Shown: positions 1-5,380 of the stretch, piece by piece | Layout of the letters: each line of letters opens with the position of its first letter | How positions within the stretch are numbered: the first letter of the stretch is position 1 | Notes under the pieces: model-generated | The model's database searches: none | What the model was told of the DNA's origin: nothing | What the model saw: only the letters and a program-made list of their open reading frames with translations | Assembly: GCA_030593785.1 (NCBI GenBank) | Contig: JAUVGM010000087.1 | Location: 1 to 8,234 of the forward strand | Length of the DNA stretch: 8,234 bases | Direction: 5' to 3' | Source: Gammaproteobacteria bacterium | GTDB taxonomy: Bacteria; Pseudomonadota; Gammaproteobacteria; UBA6429; Thiohalophilaceae | Position numbers and translations under genes: made by a program

Positions 1-169
1 CATCAGGATGATTTGCTAAACCAAGATAATCATTACTGCAAAAAGATAAAACCTTTTTGCCATTAATGATTGGTTCAACCGATTGTGGTGATTCTAAAAC
101 TTTACGCGAACGATAAAGATGCTCAGCTTTACGCTGAGCTAAATCTTCTTTTAAACCATTTAAGCTCAC
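1..169 (-). CDS. bioF: 8-amino-7-oxononanoate synthase, N-terminal part (window edge)
   Basis: These are the first 56 codons of BioF, the PLP enzyme that condenses pimeloyl-ACP (or pimeloyl-CoA) with L-alanine to make 8-amino-7-oxononanoate (KAPA) in cytosolic biotin synthesis. The gene is cut by the left window edge. The visible protein begins MSLNGLKEDLAQRKAEHLYR and reaches the family motif SNDYLGL at residues 45-51, which is typical of the alpha-oxoamine synthase N-terminus. The PLP lysine lies beyond the window. The start is GTG at 167-169, only 4 bases after the bioB stop codon. There is no clear Shine-Dalgarno sequence, so translation is probably coupled to bioB. The gene order bioB-bioF is the usual one in gammaproteobacteria. 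Confidence 0.93.
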   Translation of the reverse strand, partial: MSLNGLKEDLAQRKAEHLYRSRKVLESPQSVEPIINGKKVLSFCSNDYLGLANHPD

Positions 170-173
170 GGGA

Positions 174-1151
174 TTAAATTGCTTTAATACCCAGACGTTT
201 AAATAAATTCATGTCATCATTCGTTTCTGGATTAGGCGTAGTCAATAATTTATCACCATAAAAAATAGAGTTTGCACCAGCAAAGAAACACATCGCCTGC
301 ATTTCATCACTCATTTTTTCACGTCCAGCAGATAAGCGCACATAGGATTTCGGCATCATTACTCGTGCAACAGCAACACTGCGAATAAATTCCAACGGAT
401 CAAGATCATCACCATTTTCCATTGGCGTTCCAGTAACGCGAACCAACATATTAATGGGTACACTTTCCGGGTGTTGTGGTTGATTAGCAAGCTCTTGAAA
501 TAAACCAATACGATCACGGCGGCTTTCACCCATACCGACGATGCCACCACAACAAACATTCATGCCTGCCTTTCGAACACGTTGAATGGTATCGAGCCTG
601 TCTTGATAAGTTCGAGTGGTAATTACTTCACCATAATATTCTGGTGATGTGTCAAGGTTATGATTGTAATAATCAAGTCCGGCTTCTTTTAACTCTTCTG
701 TTTGTGCATCGGTCAGCATACCCAGCGTAACGCAACTTTCCATACCCAATGCTTTAACTTCTTTAATCATTTTAATAACGGGGGTGAGATCTTTATCTTT
801 TGGACTACGCCATGCAGCACCCATACAAAAACGGCTTGAGCCATTGTCCTTGGCTATCTTTGCGGCTGCGATCACTTCATCTAACGGCATCAACGGTTCA
901 TTTTCTAACTCGGTGTCATAACGCGCACTTTGTGGACAGTAACCACAATCTTCTGAACATTTTCCCGTTTTAATACTAAGCAAGGTACTAACTTGAACAG
1001 CATTTGCATCAAAGTTTTTTCGATGTGTTGTTTGTGCTTCAAATAATAAATCGTTAAATGGCATGTCATACAATGCTGCGATTTCATCAACAGTCCAATC
1101 ATGACGCAACATGTCATCTCGTTTTTCTACTCTATCCATCATGACGCTCAT
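174..1151 (-). CDS. bioB: Biotin synthase (radical SAM)
   Basis: BioB inserts sulfur into dethiobiotin, the last step of biotin synthesis, in the cytosol. The protein is 325 residues. The radical-SAM motif CSEDCGYC places the [4Fe-4S] cysteines at 65, 69 and 72. The ligands of the [2Fe-2S] sulfur-donor cluster, by alignment from memory with E. coli C97, C128, C188 and R260, are present as C109, C140, C200 and R272 (in YVRLSAGRE). The motif YNHNLDTSPEYY at 162-173 is also characteristic. No essential residue is missing. ATG at 1151 was chosen because it forms an ATGA overlap with the upstream gene and has AAGGGG 7 bases upstream. This makes the protein about 12 residues longer at the N-terminus than E. 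coli BioB; Met14 would match that length but lacks the overlap signal. It is the second gene of the apparent BirA-controlled operon. Confidence 0.98.
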   Translation of the reverse strand: MSVMMDRVEKRDDMLRHDWTVDEIAALYDMPFNDLLFEAQTTHRKNFDANAVQVSTLLSIKTGKCSEDCGYCPQSARYDTELENEPLMPLDEVIAAAKIAKDNGSSRFCMGAAWRSPKDKDLTPVIKMIKEVKALGMESCVTLGMLTDAQTEELKEAGLDYYNHNLDTSPEYYGEVITTRTYQDRLDTIQRVRKAGMNVCCGGIVGMGESRRDRIGLFQELANQPQHPESVPINMLVRVTGTPMENGDDLDPLEFIRSVAVARVMMPKSYVRLSAGREKMSDEMQAMCFFAGANSIFYGDKLLTTPNPETNDDMNLFKRLGIKAI

Positions 1152-1660
1152 GCCATATCCCCTTCACTTTTTGTTATTTCAATTTTTATTTCTATATCTT
1201 GCCAATCTTCCTTTTGGCTTTTGATTAATTCCCAAATTGTCCAGGGAACAAGAACAAAACCAACCACTCCGCCCATCAAAATCCAAAGTTCCCAGTCTGT
1301 ACCAAAAAATGTTCCGATCGGAATGACAACACCTATCATGCCGTAATATCGATAAGCCGCTTGTTGTGTGTAATGCCCTACCAGCTCATTCGGATGATGA
1401 CGCGAAATAATATAAATCATAATTGAAAGGCCAAACCACAAAATAGGTGGCACAATCATGGCGATAAACATGAAGATCATAGACATTCGTTCATGTTCGC
1501 CTAGCAAGATAATGGGGGCAACAATTAAACCGGGCATTAGAGACAAGAGGTTGCCAAAATTAAATAATCTGGCAAACATTCGAGCATTTTTTGCAGGAAT
1601 GATTTTTGTCTTTTCAGTTATTTCACTTGCGTTAATTGAGGCTTTATTTACGATTGTCAT
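1148..1660 (-). CDS. Unrecognised four-helix membrane protein, first gene of the biotin operon
   Basis: I do not recognise this 170-residue protein. It has a polar N-terminus (about 1-30), then hydrophobic segments at about 34-53, 60-85, 105-119 and 124-145, so probably four inner-membrane helices, and ends in an acidic/lysine-rich cytosolic tail (about 146-170). A short polar loop between helices 2 and 3 contains RHHPNE (87-92), and the third helix is preceded by YRYYG. There is no signal peptidase site, lipobox or known enzymatic motif that I can see. Its stop overlaps the bioB ATG (ATGA), and it sits about 58 bases downstream of the likely transcription start of the biotin promoter, so it should be co-expressed with bioB. 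The ATG at 1660 has only a weak ribosome site; Met28 is an alternative but would begin close to the first helix. A role in biotin or precursor transport, or only incidental operon membership, are both possible; neither is shown by the sequence. Confidence 0.85.
   Translation of the reverse strand: MTIVNKASINASEITEKTKIIPAKNARMFARLFNFGNLLSLMPGLIVAPIILLGEHERMSMIFMFIAMIVPPILWFGLSIMIYIISRHHPNELVGHYTQQAAYRYYGMIGVVIPIGTFFGTDWELWILMGGVVGFVLVPWTIWELIKSQKEDWQDIEIKIEITKSEGDMA
1159..1164 (-). promoter_or_regulatory. Shine-Dalgarno site of bioB
   Basis: AAGGGG read on the minus strand lies 7 bases before the bioB ATG and inside the last codons of the upstream membrane-protein gene. Together with the ATGA stop/start overlap, this fixes the bioB start at 1151 and indicates translational coupling. 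Confidence 0.7.
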
Positions 1661-1724
1661 GGTTATTTTTTCAGTACCCGGAGGGTTATTCAGTTACAAT
1701 TTAGTGCTTTTCACAGTAGCGTGA

Positions 1725-1752
1725 ATGATAAACACCTTAGATTAGGTGTCAA
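1725..1752 (-). promoter_or_regulatory. Sigma-70 promoter of the biotin operon
   Basis: On the minus strand a perfect -35 box TTGACA (1752-1747) is followed after 16 bases by TATCAT (1730-1725), a 5/6 match to the -10 box. Transcription would start near 1718 and leave a leader of about 58 bases before the ATG at 1660. The spacer contains a 6-base inverted repeat (ACACCT at 1732-1737, AGGTGT at 1744-1749, 6-base loop), which could be a second operator or chance. The -35 box lies within the putative BirA site. Confidence 0.65.
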
Positions 1753-1778
1753 CTGATATGGATATCAATGATTTACAA
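1746..1778. promoter_or_regulatory. Putative BirA operator (biotin repressor site)
   Basis: The known gammaproteobacterial BirA site is TTGTAAACC, 14-16 bases, then GGTTTACAA. On the plus strand the half-sites here are GTGTCAACT (1746-1754, 6 of 9 matches) and GATTTACAA (1770-1778, 8 of 9), separated by exactly 15 bases. It overlaps the -35 box of the leftward biotin promoter, as the operator in the E. coli bio region overlaps its promoters, so biotinyl-AMP-bound BirA would block RNA polymerase. It also covers the ATG of the divergent comF gene. The match was made by eye against a remembered consensus; position and spacing support it more than the weaker left half does. Confidence 0.6.
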
Positions 1779-2490
1779 CTGGTTAAAAAATAACCTTTCC
1801 AGCCTGTTTTTAAAGCAGTGCTTATTGTGTCTAAGTCCTACCAATAATAAGCACTTACTATGCTCAAGCTGTGAGGAGGATTTACCTGAAAACAAATCTC
1901 ACTGTATTATTTGTGCAATTCCTTTTAGCACAACCCAAACTATCCATTCACCACTTGTTTGCGGTAAATGCATAAAAAGCCCACCTTTTTACACAATGAG
2001 TCTAATCCCGCATATTTACGCTTCACCACTGAAGCAACTCATCAGTAATTTGAAATTTCAGGGTAATCTCACCCATGCACCATTGCTGGCTCAAGGTTTT
2101 ATTAACTCCATAGAGCACCGTAAAAATAACTTACCTGAATGTATAATTCCTGTTCCGTTACATCCACAACGCCTGCAAGAACGAGGTTTTAATCAAGCAT
2201 TGGAATTAGCCCGGATTATCGCAAAAAAACTCAATATCCCGCTTGATTACGCACTTTGTCAGCGTAATAAAGCGACTCCGTTTCAAAGTGACTTAAGCGC
2301 AAAACAGCGTAAACAAAACCTGAAAAATGCATTTGGCGTGAGCCAAAAGCACTCATATAAACATGTTGCCATATTTGATGATGTTGTAACGACAGGGACA
2401 ACCGTCAATGAACTCGCCAGGCAATTAAAACAAAGTGGTGTTGAAACAATAGAAGTGTGGGCGATCGCTCGAACCAATAATAAAAGGTAA
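1768..2490 (+). CDS. comF: ComF/GntX family phosphoribosyltransferase-fold protein
   Basis: This is a 240-residue member of the ComF (GntX in E. coli) family. In naturally competent bacteria ComF helps single-stranded DNA cross the inner membrane; elsewhere the role is less clear. Two Cys4 clusters that probably bind zinc are visible: C18/C21/C32/C35 and C46/C49/C65/C68. The motif VPLHPQRLQERGFNQ (129-143) and the PRPP-binding loop VAIFDDVVTTGTT (200-212) follow, which is the complete family layout and usual length. The ATG at 1768 is the only reasonable start: the reading frame upstream has no ATG, GTG or TTG before a stop at 1738, and a GGA lies 5 bases before it. It is divergent from the biotin operon, an arrangement I recall from pseudomonads. 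The BirA-like site lies over its start codon, so the two units may influence each other. Confidence 0.93.
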   Translation: MIYNWLKNNLSSLFLKQCLLCLSPTNNKHLLCSSCEEDLPENKSHCIICAIPFSTTQTIHSPLVCGKCIKSPPFYTMSLIPHIYASPLKQLISNLKFQGNLTHAPLLAQGFINSIEHRKNNLPECIIPVPLHPQRLQERGFNQALELARIIAKKLNIPLDYALCQRNKATPFQSDLSAKQRKQNLKNAFGVSQKHSYKHVAIFDDVVTTGTTVNELARQLKQSGVETIEVWAIARTNNKR

Positions 2491-2683
2491 AAGTAAAATC
2501 GTTGCACAGACATCTAGATATTAGAGAACAAGGCAAAATCGATGATAAAGCGGAATGTACACATTGGCCGTTCTCGCACTTCCCTGTGCTTCACTGCATA
2601 AGAACATCCATGTTCAAATAAATGAAGATTTTGAGGAGAATTTCAACACAGCTATCAGGTTCCTAGCTGTTCGTACGGATATT
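2491..2683. repeat. Intergenic stretch with nested inverted repeats, possible dispersed repeat
   Basis: No gene is visible in these 193 bases between the convergent comF and outer-membrane protein genes. Several paired arms occur: GAGAAC (from 2524) with GTTCTC (ending 2574), CAAAATC (2534-2540) with GATTTTG (2627-2633), a tight GAACAT-CC-ATGTTC (2602-2615), and the stem at 2648-2670. Nested complementary arms in a gap between convergent genes suggest a small palindromic intergenic element, and the stretch reminds me of dispersed repeats in marine gammaproteobacteria. Only one copy is in the window, so repetition is inferred and not seen. Confidence 0.3.
2648..2670. terminator. Stem-loop between convergent genes, weak terminator candidate
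   Basis: A perfect 7-base inverted repeat, ACAGCTA (2648-2654) and TAGCTGT (2664-2670), encloses a 9-base loop. It lies 14 bases beyond the end of the leftward outer-membrane protein gene and is also downstream of the rightward comF. Neither side has a proper run of T residues, so it is a poor intrinsic terminator and may just be part of the surrounding inverted-repeat element. Confidence 0.3.
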
Positions 2684-3250
2684 TTAGAAATTTAAATAGA
2701 AATCTACGAAAGGCCCATTGAGCTCATAATCTGCTCCAGTATCAGCAGAATCAAGCTTAAATTGCTGATGCTGCCAACCACCTTGCAAGCCAAATCCTTT
2801 ACGCCATTCATATGAAACCTTAGCGCGATAATCAAAAACCTGACGCGTGTTTGAATCAAGACGACTGCCCTCAATACCAGCAGACAACCCCTTCAGCGGA
2901 AGCGCGTACAATGCAGAAGCATGTAATAAAGGTAATACTTCCTGAAAATGACCATTTCCTGCATTTTCAGTTGAATTTGTAAAGCCAGATATATGACGTA
3001 ATGTCACACCGAGATCAATATTCATATTTTTAGTTTCCCACGGATATGTCCATGTTGCATCAAACTGTGCAAATTCCAGCGTAGTGCTATTTAATGAAGG
3101 AACCAATTGAAATGACTGATCAGAATTTTGAATATTTGATAGATGGTTAAACTTAAAATTAAGTAAGGACTCACTCTGCTCAGCAACAAGGGCACCTGAA
3201 AACAGCATCGCAATTAACGCTAAAAGCTTTCCTGTGTTGTTGATATTCAT
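2684..3250 (-). CDS. Short outer-membrane beta-barrel protein, TIGR04219-like
   Basis: The 188-residue precursor has a signal peptide with a lysine at 8, a hydrophobic core and a probable cleavage after ALVA (A23/E24). The mature part alternates polar and aromatic residues as in outer-membrane strands and ends in DFYLNF, with the terminal phenylalanine expected of a BAM-inserted barrel. Segments such as NIDLGVTLRHISG, LPLKGLSAGIEG, DYRAKVSYEW and the GPFVDFYLNF end resemble the TIGR04219 outer-membrane family, by memory. It seems shorter than that family's usual size (over 200 residues), with the shortage in the N-terminal half. I chose the ATG at 3250 because a GGA lies 8 bases before it; the ATG at 3256 is only 2 bases from the same GGA. 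It has its own probable promoter and is 151 bases from mshN, so it is likely a separate unit. Function unknown. Confidence 0.75.
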   Translation of the reverse strand: MNINNTGKLLALIAMLFSGALVAEQSESLLNFKFNHLSNIQNSDQSFQLVPSLNSTTLEFAQFDATWTYPWETKNMNIDLGVTLRHISGFTNSTENAGNGHFQEVLPLLHASALYALPLKGLSAGIEGSRLDSNTRQVFDYRAKVSYEWRKGFGLQGGWQHQQFKLDSADTGADYELNGPFVDFYLNF

Positions 3251-3335
3251 GGCCATATTCCAAAATAATGAATCTGGATTTAAAAATTAGCTCATCCATA
3301 AGCTACATGAACTTGTGGGGGATGATCGTAGAGAA

Positions 3336-3341
3336 ATTATA
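3336..3341 (-). promoter_or_regulatory. Candidate -10 box for the outer-membrane protein gene
   Basis: A perfect TATAAT is read on the minus strand, about 85 bases before the gene start. No good -35 box lies 16-18 bases upstream (TAGTTT at 17), so it may depend on an activator. The 12-base palindrome at 3376-3387 lies about where an activator or repressor would bind. Confidence 0.45.
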
Positions 3342-3375
3342 GCTGAGAGCCGGTAGTGAAACTAGCCAGTTGTTC

Positions 3376-3387
3376 TCACAATTGTGA
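3376..3387. promoter_or_regulatory. Perfect 12-base palindrome, possible operator
   Basis: TCACAATTGTGA is a perfect palindrome in the gap between mshN and the outer-membrane protein gene, 34 bases upstream of the -10 candidate of the latter. With no loop it is more likely a dimeric regulator site than a hairpin. It is followed by a T-rich stretch only on the plus strand, the wrong direction to terminate the leftward msh operon. The regulator is unknown. Confidence 0.3.
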
Positions 3388-3401
3388 TTTTTTGTAAATT
3401 A

Positions 3402-4430
3402 CTAGCTTTCAGGAAAACCAATTTCTTTCAATGCGGAAACTCTATTGTTAGTAAACTTAACTAAACCCGCTTTTAAACTTCCTGTTTTCTGGGCTCGCTG
3501 ATACGCCTCAAGTGCTTCTTTATTTTTACCTGATTTTTCTAATGATATTGCTAAACCTAACCACCAAATGCCTACCGATGCCTTTTCTTTAACGAGTTGC
3601 AAATAAATCGCAATCGCTTTGTTATGGTTTTTAACTCGCTGATACGTTGCAGCTAATAAAGCATGGTAATCAAGATCAACGTCTAACGCTTTTGAGCTGC
3701 TTTCTAATACTTTTATTGCCAGCAGAGGATTATTTTGTTCGAGTAACACACGGGCATATAATTTTGCGAATAACGAATACGTTGGAACGACTCTTATACC
3801 TTCACGCAATAGTTCAGCAGCTTCTACATATCGTCCTGATTTAATATAAATCCCGGCTAACATTTCACGAGACTTCAAGTGAGGCGTATAAAGTACCAAT
3901 GCTTCACGCAAATGCTCTTTGCCCTGACGCATGCGACCTCGTTGTAATGCAAGGTAACCTTTTTTATATTCTATTTCTGCTTGTTGTTTATAATTAAGCG
4001 GGCGATGTTTTTTATTCAGTTTTACCGGGCTATCATCTATAACCTCATCAGTTTCAATTGCTTCAGCATAAGCCTGGTTTGATGCCGCACTACTTGCCGT
4101 TTTTATACTTGCTTGTTTTTTAACAGGTGCTTTTTTCGTAACACGTTGTTTTCTTGCTTTAATATGTTTTTTATTATTTTTAACAACTGCAGTTTGTTTA
4201 TTTGCCGCTGTGAGCAACTCATCTTTAAACTCTAATCTTTCCCAAAATAAATAAGCAATAATTAAAACCAAAGCAAACAATACGCTAATTAAAGCTACTG
4301 TCTGAAAGTCAAAATGTCTGGAGGCAGATCGAGTCTCCCAGGTAATATTATTACTTAAAGATTCTGATGTTTCTAAATCACGAGAGCGACGTTTCTCAAG
4401 ATCTTTTAACATTTGATTAATAAGGCTCAT
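3402..4430 (-). CDS. mshN: MSHA biogenesis TPR protein MshN
   Basis: This is a 342-residue inner-membrane protein of the MSHA pilus assembly system. It starts with the family hallmark MSLINQMLKDLEKRR, a short cytosolic segment, followed by one membrane helix (about 43-63), a lysine-rich flexible linker (about 75-140) and tetratricopeptide-like helical repeats from about 150 to 320, with repeats such as GRYVEAAELLREGI and GKNKEALEAYQRA. The TPR part would lie in the periplasm and probably binds other assembly proteins. I placed the start at the ATG at 4430 because it matches the family; the frame is open 18 codons further upstream, but that extension would overlap mshM and does not resemble the family. 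It begins 19 bases after mshM ends and is the last msh gene here; no mshE follows. Confidence 0.9.
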   Translation of the reverse strand: MSLINQMLKDLEKRRSRDLETSESLSNNITWETRSASRHFDFQTVALISVLFALVLIIAYLFWERLEFKDELLTAANKQTAVVKNNKKHIKARKQRVTKKAPVKKQASIKTASSAASNQAYAEAIETDEVIDDSPVKLNKKHRPLNYKQQAEIEYKKGYLALQRGRMRQGKEHLREALVLYTPHLKSREMLAGIYIKSGRYVEAAELLREGIRVVPTYSLFAKLYARVLLEQNNPLLAIKVLESSSKALDVDLDYHALLAATYQRVKNHNKAIAIYLQLVKEKASVGIWWLGLAISLEKSGKNKEALEAYQRAQKTGSLKAGLVKFTNNRVSALKEIGFPES

Positions 4431-4449
4431 ATTGCTATTTGCTCTAATC

Positions 4450-5352
4450 TTAACGAAGCAAAACGAATGCGGTGAGGGAAGCAACGAGTACAGCTGAAAG
4501 AATAGCTAACCAACCGGGTTTCTTTTTATCAGAACTGCGAAGTTGAGCATCTTCTGTGTCTTTAATTGCAGCACGCATGTTTTTATTATCAACATACTTG
4601 GTGCCTTCACCATAAGCAGACATCATTGATTTATGCGAAAGAATATTTATTAAACGCGGTATACCACGGCTGGCTTTGAATAAACTGCGCATCGCTTTTA
4701 CTTCAAACAGGTTACCGCCTTTATACCCTGCTATGCCTAATCGATGAGTTAGATAAAGCTCCATACCTTCTCTATCAATAGGTTTTAAATTATATGAAAA
4801 AGTAATACGTTGTTTTAATTGACGAACATTTTTTTCATTTAGCCGCTCATCCAATTCTGGCTGACCAAATAAAACAACCTGTAATAATTTTTGTTTTTCT
4901 GTTTCAAGGTTTGTTAACAGGCGCAACGCTTCCATTGTTTCAACAGGCATTGCTTGCGCTTCATCGATACATAAAACTACATTTTTTCCGTCGGCTGTTA
5001 ATTCAAGCAAACGATTAGTAATCATTTTAAGTAATTGATGATGACCATAGTGCCTGCTCATATCCAAACCGAGCTCATCCGCTACCGCACTTTGCAGTCC
5101 ATAGGGGGTTAACATCGGGTTAGGGATATATGCTGTGACAAAGCGGTCTTCAACGGTATTTAATAACATACGGCAAAGCATTGTTTTGCCGGTACCCACT
5201 TCGCCGGTTACCTTAATAAAGCCTTCACCCGCACGCAACGCAACCAACAAGGTATTTAAAGCTTCTGAATAATGTCCATGCGCGTAGAAATAACTGGTGT
5301 CAGGAGTTATTGAAAAGGGTGCTTCTGTTAAACCAAAATAATCTTGATACAT
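4450..5352 (-). CDS. mshM: MSHA biogenesis ATPase MshM (ExeA-like)
   Basis: This is an AAA-type ATPase of the ExeA/GspA group, 300 residues from the chosen start. The N-terminus MYQDYFGLTEAPFSITPD is the family signature. Walker A is GEVGTGKT (50-57), Walker B is VVLCIDEAQ (125-133), the GQPEL sensor-1 region is at 163-167, and RGIPRLINIL (229-238) resembles the sensor-2 region. A single C-terminal membrane helix (about 281-299) ends the protein, with almost nothing beyond it; there is no periplasmic peptidoglycan-binding domain as in ExeA. It probably helps the secretin MshL assemble or pass the cell wall. The ATG at 5352 fits the family start; a GTG at 5361, with GGA 4 bases upstream, would add three residues. 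It lies 28 bases after mshL. Confidence 0.92.
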   Translation of the reverse strand: MYQDYFGLTEAPFSITPDTSYFYAHGHYSEALNTLLVALRAGEGFIKVTGEVGTGKTMLCRMLLNTVEDRFVTAYIPNPMLTPYGLQSAVADELGLDMSRHYGHHQLLKMITNRLLELTADGKNVVLCIDEAQAMPVETMEALRLLTNLETEKQKLLQVVLFGQPELDERLNEKNVRQLKQRITFSYNLKPIDREGMELYLTHRLGIAGYKGGNLFEVKAMRSLFKASRGIPRLINILSHKSMMSAYGEGTKYVDNKNMRAAIKDTEDAQLRSSDKKKPGWLAILSAVLVASLTAFVLLR

Positions 5353-5380
5353 GCTCGTCACATAATCCGCATAATAGTTA

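Noticed and set aside
1101..1724. Rightward open frames opposite the membrane protein and the bioB start
   Set aside because: They are antisense shadows of the membrane-protein gene; the hydrophobic composition mirrors the real transmembrane codons, and the leftward frame has the operon signals.
1691..1752. Promoter for comF on the plus strand
   Set aside because: Possible -10-like strings (TGATAA, TAGATT) lack a fitting -35 box; I could not support one position.
2283..2513. Leftward 76-codon frame opposite the 3' end of comF
   Set aside because: It overlaps the conserved PRPP loop of comF, which fixes the true coding strand; nothing else supports it.
3376..3387. CRP binding site
   Set aside because: CRP sites read TGTGA, 6 bases, TCACA; here the halves are in the opposite order (TCACA then TGTGA), so the match is only superficial.
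3376..3392. Palindrome followed by TTTTTT as an intrinsic terminator for the msh operon
   Set aside because: The T-run follows the palindrome only on the plus strand, while mshN is read on the minus strand; the palindrome also has no loop and a weak AT-rich stem.
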